Shown: piece by piece, positions 1 to 8,220 of the stretch
How the letters are laid out: each line of letters starts with the position of its first letter
Position numbering within the stretch: the stretch's first letter is position 1
NCBI GenBank assembly: GCA_004151065.3
Contig: NWUY0305001513.1
Coordinates: 1-14,608, forward strand
Direction of reading: 5' to 3'
DNA from: Larix sibirica
Taxonomy: Eukaryota; Streptophyta; Pinopsida; Pinales; Pinaceae
DNA length: 14,608 nucleotides
Position numbers and translations under genes: made by a program
Notes under the pieces: model-generated
The model's database searches: none
The model's input: only the letters and a program-made list of their open reading frames with translations
Told to the model about the DNA's origin: nothing

Positions 1-480
1 AGGTTAATAAAAGAAGGTTGAACACACCCATTCACATATTTTGGTCATTTGTGAATTTCTCTTGAGAGCTCTACATCTCAGAGGCTTGGATGATGCGCCC
101 TGGCCGCATTGAGTGATGTGCCCCATTGCAAACTTTGTTCCAGTTGAAAGATTGAGAGGTATTTTGTTGGATGCTGGAGGAAGAGGATTTCTAGTATTCT
201 TCACAGATTCTAATGCAGCCATGAAGTGTTATTTGCAGATCTGGTCCATCCCATAGCATGAAGAGTTTGAATCCCAAGAGATTGTGAATAGATTGTTGCA
301 GCAATGTTTATGATTGTGAGATGTTTTGGCCAAAGAAGAGAGTAATCTGAGCAATTGTGCCCCTGTGAGTTGTTGCAGTTGTTCATGTGCCTTCAGTGAG
401 ATATAACATGGTCCTTTCCTGCCCATGACTCTGATCCAGTGGTGAAATTTCTTTCTTTCATTCTCAGATACAATATTTCT
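1..480 (-). pseudogene. Possible Ty1/copia gag-protease remnant
   Basis: This is a decayed coding trace on the minus strand, split by stops into two open pieces (about 229-426 and 4-222). Reading from high to low coordinates there is a Gln/Leu-rich stretch, then W-D-S-N-S-S near 270-250. That resembles the Ty1/copia aspartic protease signature (W followed closely by D-S-G/A-S), with Asn where the family has Gly. About 40 codons later comes a P-L-P-P stretch followed by a T-G-T-K-F-A-x-G-H-I segment, like the region after the protease site in plant copia polyproteins. At the left edge another frame reads F-N-L-L, also typical of that region. Integrase and reverse transcriptase would lie beyond the left edge and cannot be seen. 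No zinc knuckle is legible upstream. The match is weak and rests on spacing and short motifs only, so it could be unrelated non-coding DNA. Confidence 0.35.
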
Positions 481-989
481 GCTTCAATATTGTAAGATCT
501 TAAGGATTATGGACATTATGTAATTTTGGCTTCATTATATAGTGAATTACTGCTCTAAATGTCTGAATAAAGGCTGATATAGTACAAATGCATGTTGTTA
601 TCTTCATCCATGATGTGTATTGTAGAATTTGGGATCATTTATTGCCGCTTATAATTCATTGTTTTCAAGGTGTGCGCCCTACTGAGGAAAATTCAACTAG
701 TTTCCTGTGTTGAATATTTTAATTGTCAGGTGTTCTACTAATTCCTCATATGAAATATTGTTAGTAAATTTAGATGTATTACAACCCATCCATGCCTTCA
801 GAACAAAAATTAGGAATCTCTAGAGCCCATTTGAATCCATCTGGAAGTTTTCTCTATCACTAGTCCAAGACTTGCCCTTTTGCACCAATTTGAACTTTTC
901 AATGTTAGACCTTGGTTTCCAAGTTAGATTGAGTCTTTTTCAGGTTGGGGATAGTTAATTAGGCTTACCTAATGTTATATTACTTCCAG
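427..989. other. Non-coding stretch, nothing recognised
   Basis: AT-rich sequence with frequent stops in all frames. There is an AATAAA-like hexamer near 564-569 in a context resembling a plant 3' UTR, but no coding region in front of it that I can support. A pyrimidine-rich tract ending in AG at 980-989 serves as a possible splice acceptor for the segment that follows. Confidence 0.5.
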
Positions 990-1079
990 ACTACACCAGA
1001 AGCAGTGGAGTTTCCACAGAAGTACCGGGGATATTGCCTTGAAGCCTTTGGCCTAGCCAAAGAAGTCTATCAAGCGTGA
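990..1079 (+). pseudogene. Exon-like coding fragment (29 codons, last exon?)
   Basis: A 29-codon open segment follows a plant-style splice acceptor (pyrimidines then TTCCAG at 984-989) and ends at a TGA at 1077-1079. The reading is protein-like: T-T-P-E-A-V-E-F-P near the start and K-Y-R-G-Y-C-L-E-A-F-G toward the middle, ending in a helical segment A-K-E-V-Y-Q-A. Composition is clearly different from the AT-rich surroundings. I do not recognise the protein. It sits about 300 bp upstream of Helitron helicase remnants on the same strand, and Helitrons are known to capture gene fragments, so a captured terminal exon is possible. A decayed host gene is the alternative. No upstream exon could be identified with confidence. 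Confidence 0.4.
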
Positions 1080-1388
1080 CATACTCTCGAAAGTGAAACT
1101 GTTGAAGTATTGACCTTGTTTCCACCTTATTTACATCCTTATAAGTGTGTCAACCCTACCTTATGTGTGTTGAAGTTGTAGAATTGAGTTAGTGTTCCTA
1201 ATAGGGCGCTTGGGTACATTACAGGCTATCACATTAACTATTTAAACAAGCATTGCTATAGATCACCACTGAATGACCAAACATTTCCATATATTTTTTA
1301 CAAAAACAAAGATCTTGAATAACACAAAAAAAAATGTTATCACTTGTTCAATCATAATCATATACATTAGAATCAGTTTATAAAAAAA
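1080..1388. other. Non-coding stretch between exon-like fragment and Helitron remnant
   Basis: No readable coding frame or named element. The helicase trace becomes legible only at about 1389, so earlier helicase motifs and any Rep domain are either deleted or decayed beyond recognition here. Confidence 0.4.
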
Positions 1389-1905
1389 CCTGATCCAACA
1401 AAAGCAAATTCCTACTAAAATGATAAAATGGACTTGCCATCTATAATTTTCCTAAAAGAAGATATGCTTGTAGAATTAATCAGAGGCAATTATGATATCA
1501 ACAATGGCCTTGTAAACGGTGCAGAAGGCATTTTCAAACACTACACAAAGGACAAAGGACAAAGTTGACATAGTCTAGAATGAATTCAGATCACCATCAA
1601 TTGGCTCAATGCAACAACTTTTTGCACTTAATATTCCATGTGCCTAGACAACTATCAAAAGATTCTCTAAAAAAATGGAATCAATGAATAGGGTCCATAT
1701 TGTTTAAGAATGATTCCCCATTTGATTAGCATGTGCACGAACAGTACATAGGTCACAAGGTCTTATAATGGACAATGTAGCATTCGATCCAAAAGGAGTT
1801 AAACAACATGGAATTGTAGACACTACACTATCTCGTGTTAGAGATATGCACCAACTATAACTTGTAAACAAATTGTAACAAACAAATTTATGTGTTTCAC
1901 ATAAA
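1389..1905 (+). pseudogene. PIF1-like Helitron helicase, C-terminal part (broken)
   Basis: The product would be the superfamily 1B DNA helicase part of a Helitron transposase, which unwinds DNA during rolling-circle transposition. The first part reads in the frame starting at 1389. D-M-L-V-E-L at 1461-1478 is followed by N-G-L-V-N-G-A-E-G at 1503-1529, the family's conserved segment before motif V. After the 7-bp duplication at 1547-1560 the reading moves to the next frame. There it shows S-P-S-I-G-S-M near 1588-1611, then A-R-T-V-H-R-S-Q-G-L at 1735-1764 (motif V) and T-L-S-R-V-R at 1825-1842 (motif VI with its arginine). In-frame stops include TAG at 1573 (family Trp), TGA at 1723 near motif V, and TAA codons after motif VI. 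Walker motifs are absent, so this is only the C-terminal third of a helicase. Confidence 0.8.
1547..1560 (+). repeat. 7-bp tandem microduplication causing a frameshift in the helicase
   Basis: The heptamer AAAGGAC occurs twice in tandem (1547-1553 and 1554-1560). The readable helicase frame changes by exactly +1 across it, which is what an extra 7 bp would do. With one copy skipped, the residues on both sides join into a continuous family-like reading. Confidence 0.75.
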
Positions 1906-1995
1906 GCTTCTATTGAGATAGATAGGCTTCAAAGTAAATCCTGCTTACAATTTGAATATGGCTTTCAATCAATAGTACTAGAAAAAGGATACTTG

Positions 1996-2634
1996 CTCAT
2001 ATGCTCACTAAACACATGAATCCTAGTATCGCACATTAACAATATTGTCAATGACTATGACCTGATGAAAAGTGATATCTTATGCCTACAGGAAACACAT
2101 ACAAACTTCTTGCCAAATGAAAGCCTACTTGCGAAAAAATACCACTATGTATATGCATCTAGCATTTATGGTGTTCTCACATGTTTCCAAGAGAGCATAG
2201 TAGTCAAAAAAATGAACATTTACACAATAAACTAGATTGAAACAACCATCTGTCAATTTCAAACTGACGATACTATTGTCAAATTAGCAAATGTTTATAT
2301 TGCACCACATACACCACTTCAAGAACTTTATTCCTTTATGCATAATATGATAAAATACATTTATCAAAATGAGCATATTGTAATTGTTGGTAACTTGAAC
2401 TTTGACATGTTCCAAAGTAGCAATGCACAAAAAAAATTATGTTCATTCATGAAGTCATAACTTCAAACTACATACAGCAAAAGCAACAACCTATGATGGC
2501 TCTTTGCTTGATCATATTGGACAACTTTGCCAACTGACAATATCAAATTTCATCTATTTGAAACTTACTAGATAGATCATCATAGCATTTGTCTTTCAAT
2601 TCCTTTGAAAATATTTGCAGATACTTATTCCCAA
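1996..2634 (+). pseudogene. EEP endonuclease domain fused downstream of the Helitron helicase (broken)
   Basis: This is an endonuclease/exonuclease/phosphatase fold domain, related to the apurinic-like endonucleases of non-LTR retrotransposons, which nicks DNA. In the helicase frame it reads C-S-L-N-T at 2002-2016 (the first conserved Asn), D-I-L-C-L-Q-E-T-H at 2074-2100 (metal-binding Glu), G-V-L-T-C near 2170, A-N-V-Y-I-A-P near 2290 and G-N-L-N-F-D at 2389-2406. In active members the last is G-D-x-N, so the catalytic Asp reads as Asn here. The end shows D-G-S-L-L-D-H-I and the final D-H-H at 2575-2583. A +1 shift near 2483 is corrected by a missing base near 2517. Stops at 2017 (family Arg), 2458 and 2569 (family Trp), and the terminal TGA at 2632-2634, are visible. 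The domain appears full length, about 205 codons. Confidence 0.8.
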
Positions 2635-3111
2635 TGAAAGTTTTATGTTTGCTTCAACCTTTACAGTTGCAGTCAGTGCAATTGCTTCATGCTAGATGTG
2701 CCATTTTTGTTTTATGGTTATGAAAAGTTTATATTGACAGTTTTGAAGCATAATCAAACCGTCGTACTACTGCTATTTAGATACATAAGTAGATTTTTGT
2801 TTCAACGACTAATTTAAAAAACAACTCAACATTTACAACATTCACATGTACATGCTTATTTTGTTGTTTACTTTAACCATTTTTTTATATCGTGTTTACT
2901 ACATGTTGTAGGTATTTTAAAGCTAACGAATGAATATGCTTGAAAAGAAAAACAATAGCTTCATATATTATACTTGTATTGGTTTCTATGTCTATGATCA
3001 TTTGGCATATTTGTAACCTAAAGTCATATGATTTTCCAAACATAATAAATTCATAATAGATACTTGTAACATCTTCGATACTTTTTCCAAATTGAAGTTT
3101 TGCAATTGCAG
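2635..3111. other. Non-coding stretch downstream of the EEP domain
   Basis: AT-rich DNA with no named element. If the Helitron 3' end survives it should lie in or after this interval, but I see no convincing CTRR-ending hairpin. Two pyrimidine-plus-GCAG acceptor-like sites occur (near 2671 and at 3100-3111). Confidence 0.35.
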
Positions 3112-3371
3112 TCACATTGGCAACATGGATATGAACAATAATTCTTGCAACAAGTCCCATGCCAAAATGCCACAGATAGCAGATCACAAGAAACTAAAAA
3201 GGTAATAATATTTGTAGTTCATGATACATCTCTAGAATTCCATAAAGCCAAAACAAATAATTCACTTTATCAATCTTATGTTTTAATGTTGATAAGTTAC
3301 ATTTCCTATCTGTTTTAGGCATAAACAAGTGCCACAACCAACATCTTCTATTCTGTAACTTTGTTCAGCAA
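3112..3371 (+). pseudogene. Two exon-like segments with plausible splice sites, unknown protein
   Basis: A segment at 3112-3201 lies between an acceptor-like TTGCAATTGCAG and a donor-like AAAAAG|GTAATA. In one frame it reads S-H-W-Q-H-G-Y-E-Q, a TAA, then a Gln/Ser-rich stretch ending E-T-K-K, with a single stop where CAA would give Gln. About 117 bp later a good polypyrimidine acceptor (TTTCCTATCTGTTTTAG, ending at 3318) opens a second segment. In the same phase it reads A, a TAA stop, then T-S-A-T-T-N-I-F-Y-S. Splice logic, phase and polar composition agree, but I recognise no family. The opposite strand also has a 100-codon open frame at 2885-3187 with no motif. Confidence is low because short open stretches in AT-rich DNA can look like this by chance. 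Confidence 0.25.
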
Positions 3372-3544
3372 CATATATAAATTTGTTTGAAGAGACATTC
3401 TAGCCTTGTATGGACCAACACAAAGTAAAATTTCAAACTCACCTAACAAAGCATAATTTATACATGCTAACTTGGTAGATAAAGATGGCCAGTTAACAAT
3501 AACAATGAATATGAACAACAATCGCATTTCTTGTTTCATTGACC

Positions 3545-3769
3545 ATTTCACTCCCGGTACCAAGGTTTGAATCTCAAATTTCAGAACTAGAAACAAGGGA
3601 CCATATGATAGAGGGGATGCAAAGTATTGCATTATGTTCCACCAACAGACTTTGGTTGAAACAACACCTTGAGTTTTCCAAGAGCGTAGACTACCACTAG
3701 ATACAACTATATATGGTGTCTCAAGCTCAGCGAACAACTACTATGTGGGATCTGTTGCAGCAATTGTAA
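3545..3769 (+). pseudogene. Coiled-coil-like coding segment, unknown protein (one internal stop)
   Basis: About 70 codons in one frame end at TAA 3767-3769, with a single internal TAG at 3698-3700. The reading is rich in charged and amphipathic residues: F-E-S-Q-I-S-E-L-E-T-R-D-H-M-I-E-G-M-Q-S, then R-L-W-L-K-Q-H-L-E, and at the end T-M-W-D-L-L-Q-Q. Spacing of hydrophobic residues near the start fits a coiled coil. The internal TAG is one change away from CAG (Gln). A possible acceptor (AAATTTCAG) ends at 3583. The minus strand carries a 129-codon open frame over the same region, but its translation has odd Trp-rich hydrophobic runs and no motif, so I favour the plus reading. With the segments at 3112-3371 and 3985-4190 it may form one decayed multi-exon gene. 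The family is not recognised. Confidence 0.35.
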
Positions 3770-3984
3770 TTTCCTAGCAAAATAATAGAAATTATGAATT
3801 GTACATCAAGGATGGAGAGGGGATAAATGAAATTGCAACTATATATTTTTTATCAATATGAAAATCATTTCTTATTTTTAGATACATTTCCGAAGAAACT
3901 TATGCATTTCTGTTGTTTTGGAACTAACAAATTGCAACAAACTTGAATTCATTGTAGTTGCAATTGAATGAATGCTACAATAGT

Positions 3985-4190
3985 ATTTTTTCCAAAATAC
4001 AAGAGGAACTAGCATCGGAAATTATGCCAATGTACCTATTCAAGAATGTTGTCAGAAATGGGCCAAGAGGGTCTCAGCTACTACGATTTTCTATGGCAAT
4101 TTTTTCTGATGAATGATGACTACTTGCAAAAGCACATCTGCTCTCTTTTTTGTGATCAAAGGCCCACACAAATTTCTACTTGCCATTTTA
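3985..4190 (+). pseudogene. Coding-like segment, unknown protein, frame uncertain
   Basis: Two overlapping plus frames are both protein-like here. One reads Q-E-E-L-A-S-E-I-M-P-M-Y-L-F-K then N-G-P-R-G-S-Q-L-L-R-F-S and stops at a TGA pair near 4110. The other continues L-S-Y-Y-D-F-L-W-Q-F-F-L through Y-L-Q-K-H-I-C-S-L-F-C-D-Q-R-P-T-Q to a TAA near 4190. A frameshifted exon, or chance openness, could explain both. It follows the coiled-coil-like segment on the same strand. No family recognised. Confidence 0.25.
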
Positions 4191-4655
4191 CTTAATTCAC
4201 TTGAATCAATTTTAGAATTTTTTCTATTATTTTTACAATTTCCATAGACCTCACATAAAATGTTGCAGAAGATTTTAATATACCATTTTTACAAATACTA
4301 GTTTTAAATATACCAGTTTTAAATTTTAATATACGAGTTTTACATGCAATGCTTTGCAAATTTAGAATTTGTTGACATTTGTCTTTTAATTAACTGTCTA
4401 AAGCCATTCTCTTTTATCAAACATTTTACTTAATTCACTTGAATCAATTTTAGTATTTTTTCTATTATTTTTACAACTTCCATAAGCATAAAAATGTTGC
4501 AGAACATTTTAATATACCAGTTTTACAAATACTAGTTTTAAATATACTAGTTTTAAATTTTAATATACCATTTTTACATACAAGGCTTCGTAGATTTAGA
4601 ATTTGTTGCTCGTCGTCTTTCAATATTTAACTATATAAAGCCATTATGTTCTCTG
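4184..4655 (+). repeat. 238-bp tandem duplication, diverged
   Basis: Two adjacent copies (about 4184-4421 and 4422-4655) share CATTTTACTTAATTCACTTG at their starts and TAAAGCCATT near their ends, at a constant offset of about 238 bp. The interior is AT-rich, with repeated short phrases of the type ATACCAGTTTTA/ATACTAGTTTTA. There are many substitutions and a few small indels, so the duplication is old. No coding potential. Confidence 0.85.
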
Positions 4656-5917
4656 AGACTTATTTCATGAACTTATTTCTTATGCTTTTATTCATATTGA
4701 ATTAGATTTAAAGTTCCAGGTTCCCCATCTTGAATTTTATTTGAAAAATGCATCAAATCCATTGAACTCTGAGTCTAGGAGCAAAGTGAAATAAATTTAG
4801 CTACAACATTACTAGTGTGCAAAAAAAATCCAAGTTCAAATATACAAGAGCAATATTGTCTATTCTAATCCAAATCAATGCTAGTGATGCTCACTATGAA
4901 TGTTTGACAACAAAACTAACTATATTAAAAGAAATTTTAGGGTAGATGATCCTCTGACGCAAAGACAAAGACCAAGCTTATAAACCATTCATATTTTTCC
5001 ATGTGCCATTGAATTTGCAAACCATCACATTCTTTAGGAACCTATTTTCTTTGTTCATTTTTTAGGGTTCGAGCATTAGAACTAGTGTAATAGTGCCACA
5101 AGCAATAAACTGAGTCTACTATTTTTTTTCCATTTTGTCAATAGCATCATAGAACTTGAAGTTGCTAATGATATCGAGCTTAAAACGATTTTCTGATAGA
5201 GCTACAAATCCCGCCGAGGATTTTTTATTTTATATGCAAATGTAGGCTTGGGTAAATCATTTATTCCTTTTGTAGAATAGTTAAATAGATTTTAATATAC
5301 TAGCTTTCTAGATAAGCCTTTGCAGATTTAGCATTTGTTATCCATATCGAGTTAGGTTCAAAGTTGTAAGTTTTTCCCACATCTTGTACTCGATTTGAAA
5401 AAAACATCAAATTCATTGGATTCCAAGTCCGTGAGAACAAAAGAATAAATTTAGTTACAACATTACCAATGTCCCAAAGGAATTTCTAGCTTAAGTATAC
5501 AACAACAATATTCGATATTACAAGCAAAATCCAGGTTATTGATGTAGACTATGCATGTTTGGTAGCTAAACTAACTATATTGAAATAAAATTTGGGATAT
5601 TTGATCCTTTCATGCAAAGACATATCAACATTATCTCCAAGAGAGTGCCCTACAATTTATACACCAAGCCTACATACAATTCAACTTTTTCCATGAACCA
5701 TCGAATTTATAGACCATTACATTTTTTAGCAAACCATTTTATTTGTTCACTTATGAGGATTCAAGCTTTAGTGCTACTGCAATAGTGCCACCAGCAATAA
5801 AGTGCTTTTACTGTTTTTTACTTTTTGTTTTCCATTTTTCCAATAGCTTCATATAAATTGAATTTGCTAATGGTATCAAACAAAAAATGATTTTTTGATA
5901 GAGCTACAAAGCCCACC
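4561..5917 (+). repeat. Long degenerate tandem duplication (period about 700 bp)
   Basis: Segment A (about 4561-5215) and segment B (about 5288-5917) align along their length with an offset falling from about 732 to 702 bp because of indels. Shared landmarks in order are: GATTTAGAATTTGTT versus GATTTAGCATTTGTT; AATAAATTTAG with TACAACATTAC; AAACTAACTATATT; TAGTGCCAC with AGCAATAAA; and GATAGAGCTACAAA near the ends (5195 and 5897). Segment A begins inside the second copy of the 238-bp repeat, so the two duplications are nested. Both segments are non-coding. Confidence 0.8.
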
Positions 5918-6120
5918 ACCTACGCTTTTTCATTCGTTCCTACTGCTTTTCATCTTCATATGTTACCAACCAAAAGTACCTGCAATGTTGTACATATCAT
6001 TTGTCAATATATTAAGATTACCAAATATAAATTTCCATGTTGTAGGTACAAATAATCTTAAAAACAAAAAATTTATTCTCGCATCCATTCTGAAGACTTT
6101 GCAATAAGTGTAACCAACCC

Positions 6121-6271
6121 ATGCTTCATAGTTCATTGATTGCACAATTTGCAAACAAACCACACCATACAAATACGAGCATTGCTTGCAATGCATTATG
6201 GGAACACAAGATGGAACAATGGATTGCACAATGCATATGCCACAGCTACAACACTACTACCCAGCAGTTGC
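6121..6271 (+). other. Short open frames of doubtful coding status
   Basis: Two overlapping plus frames are open across this less AT-rich patch and run into the first 169-bp repeat copy. The one from 6186 reads through the first repeat copy to 6398 and contains M-H-M-P-Q-L-Q-H-Y-Y-P. A CAGCAGTTGCAG acceptor-like string ends at 6272. No family recognised. It could be an exon remnant or chance. Confidence 0.2.
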
Positions 6272-6609
6272 AGTTATTTCTTATGAAGACTACAAAAGGA
6301 GCATCTCGTCCATAATTTTCCACTTACGCAAACTCTGTGTAGAGGCCCTATTTACGTTGACAATAGATAATGTTGTTGTTGAAATCAAGAATCCTTAGTG
6401 ATTCAATCTATTTTCATTTTTTATAGATTTGCATATCCATAGTTATTTCTTATGAAGACTACAAAAGGAGCATCTCGTCCATAATTTTCCACTTACGCAA
6501 ACTCTGTGTAGAGGCCCTATTTACGTTGATAGTAGATAATGTTGTTGCTGAAATCAAGAATCCTTAGTGATTCAATCTATTTTCATTTTTTATAAATTTG
6601 CATATCCAT
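6272..6609 (+). repeat. 169-bp tandem duplication, nearly identical copies
   Basis: Copy 1 (6272-6440) and copy 2 (6441-6609) both begin AGTTATTTCTTATGAAGACT and end TTTGCATATCCAT. I count four substitutions between them (in the GACAAT/GATAGT, GTTGTT/GTTGCT and TAGATT/TAAATT positions) and no indel. Only AGTTATT of a third copy follows, one base later (6611-6617). This is much younger than the 238-bp and 700-bp duplications nearby. Confidence 0.95.
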
Positions 6610-6617
6610 AAGTTATT

Positions 6618-7420
6618 GGGAAATGAGACACTTATTTATATTCCAGAATCTGTTTATAGTTTGTCATTCTAGAAACTCTTGCACATTCCTTTTTTGCAAT
6701 GCCACAAAGTTTCTTCAAATTAATGTTTCTTTTTTGTTTGTTTTAGATTTGGTGATTGCAATTACATCATGCAACTAATAGAATATATGTTTTAGACACA
6801 TCCCACCTAGTCTCATCAGACAAACTGTTCAACTCTTCTTTTATGAAAATATCTAAACACTTATTTATATGCCTTTAAGGCAATTTATAAATTTATTTTG
6901 CTACCATCTCTTTTGGATTTATGAGAACATTTGCTACCTTATCATATGCCCAAGTAGCGATTTATAACAAAAATATATCGCTTTCAACACATTAGCCTAT
7001 TGCAATTTTTACATTATTATTTTCTATACTAACTTGGGAGGAAAAAAGGAAAAAGAAAAAAAAAAGATTTATTTTCAACTAGTGCTTCATTTGCTCTCTA
7101 CTATTTTTTTTATAGGAATAAGTTGAGTGACTTGAACACTGTGCAAATAAAAGAAAATAAGATCATGCAATATTTATATTATGTTGTTTATCTACCTCCT
7201 AGAAACTTTCATCGAGACACGCTGATATGAATCTACCAAAAAAACTTCAGTAAACTATCAAACAAAGCTAGAAATAGGAAATCTGTAATAGCTCATCTTT
7301 CATTCACCTCTAGACCTACCCAGTATTAATCCCCAAATGATTGCCTTCATGTCACTATTCCCTTGCAAAAAACCATCAACCTCTAAAAACCTTAGATAGA
7401 AGGAAATCTAGAGAGCATCG
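6618..7420. other. Non-coding AT-rich stretch
   Basis: No coding frame or repeat recognised. It contains homopolymer runs, including a purine run near 7038-7067 and a T run near 7105. Confidence 0.5.
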
Positions 7421-7423
7421 AGA

Positions 7424-7447
7424 TGGCTAGTTCATTTGCAACTAAGG
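7424..7447 (+). other. Possible start-codon exon with splice donor (speculative)
   Basis: ATGGCTAGTTCATTTGCAAC followed by TAAG|GTACTG offers a plant-like start context (ATGGC), eight codons (M-A-S-S-F-A-T-K) and a donor site. It sits at the end of a purine-rich leader and directly before the 281-bp duplication, which would then lie in an intron. There is no matching downstream exon, so this may be chance. Confidence 0.12.
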
Positions 7448-7454
7448 TACTGTC

Positions 7455-7985
7455 ATTAAATAACTATGAGTTAAATCAGTAGGATTTCTCCTATGTACCT
7501 TGGATTTTCTAGCATTAGATGGTTTTCTTAGCTAACCACTAGGTTGTTGCTCCTATGCTTGGTAGAGAAATTGTCGATTTTGTGATTGCTCAATTCTCTC
7601 TTTTAGTTTGTTTGTTTCTTATATTCTTCCTTGCGAAATTTACCAAGCTAGTATTCATGAACATAGTTGTTAACTTCAAATAGTTTACCTATGTAAAGAT
7701 ACTTTCCCTGCCAACATAATTATAAAAGTTATCTCGGTTAAATAACATTAGTTAAATCAGTAGGATTTCTTCCTTGTACCTTGGATTTCCTAGCATTAGA
7801 TGGTTTTCTTAACTGGCCACTAGGATGTTGCCTGCATGCCCAATAGAAAAATTGTCAATTTTGTGATTGTTGAATTCTCTCTTTTAGTTTGCTTCTTTCT
7901 TAGATTCTTGTTTGTGAAATTTACCTAGCTAATGTTTGTGAACATAGTTGTTAGTTCTTGACGGTTTACCTATGTAAAAGTGCAT
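7455..7985 (+). repeat. 281-bp tandem duplication, diverged
   Basis: Copy 1 (about 7455-7735) and copy 2 (about 7736-7985, slightly shorter) keep an exact 281-bp offset from GTTAAATCAGTAGGATTTCT (7470/7751) to GTTTACCTATGTAAA (7683/7964). Between them lie shared TAGCATTAGATGGTTTTCTT and ATTCTCTCTTTTAGTTTG. Substitutions are scattered, with no net indel over about 210 bp. Non-coding. Confidence 0.9.
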
Positions 7986-8220
7986 TACAGTTTCTTTGTG
8001 ATTTTCTTCAAGAGCTAGTTGATAGTTAATGAAGTCACAATACTGTCAATGTTACATGTGATAGATAGTTGAATATTGCAATAGCTATTAGCTTGTCAGT
8101 CTGTGCCAATTTATCCACATACAAATGTATCTTAATTTCTTTGTAACTGTATTCAAAATGCAGTTGATACTTAATGAAGTCAAAGATGATATGAATGTTA
8201 CATCTTTAAATGTATTGGGA
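7985..8220 (+). repeat. 145-bp-period tandem duplication, diverged
   Basis: TTTCTTTGT (7991/8136) and GTTGATAnTTAATGAAGTCA (8018/8163) recur at an offset of 145 bp, and AATGTTACAT recurs at 146 bp. The copies are about 7985-8075 and 8130-8220 with less similar spacer DNA between. The repeat begins exactly where the 281-bp repeat ends. Confidence 0.7.

Larger units (their letters stand above)
1389..2634 (+). mobile_element. Helitron (Helentron-like) remnant: helicase C-terminus plus EEP nuclease
   Basis: A decayed, 5'-truncated fragment of a rolling-circle DNA transposon. A PIF1-family helicase C-terminus (about 1389-1905) runs on in the same frame into an endonuclease/exonuclease/phosphatase domain (about 1996-2634). 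This domain order is known for Helentron-type Helitrons, whose single protein is Rep-helicase-endonuclease. At least ten in-frame stops and several small frameshifts make it non-functional. The Rep nuclease domain and helicase motifs I-IV are not found in the 1.4 kb upstream. I could not locate Helitron termini (a 3' hairpin with CTRR, or short terminal repeats), so the element's boundaries are unknown and the stated limits are those of the readable coding region. Confidence 0.75.

Noticed and set aside
2885-3187. 100-codon minus-strand open frame
   Set aside because: Ile/Tyr/Phe-rich as expected by chance in AT-rich DNA. It overlaps an exon-like plus-strand segment with splice sites.
3348-3737. 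129-codon minus-strand open frame
   Set aside because: No family motif and unusual Trp/hydrophobic runs. The opposite strand gives a more protein-like, coiled-coil reading over part of it. Not fully excluded.
4184-8220. Tandem repeats as a CRISPR array or satellite
   Set aside because: Units are long, each present only about twice, with different periods and no spacer structure. These are independent local duplications.
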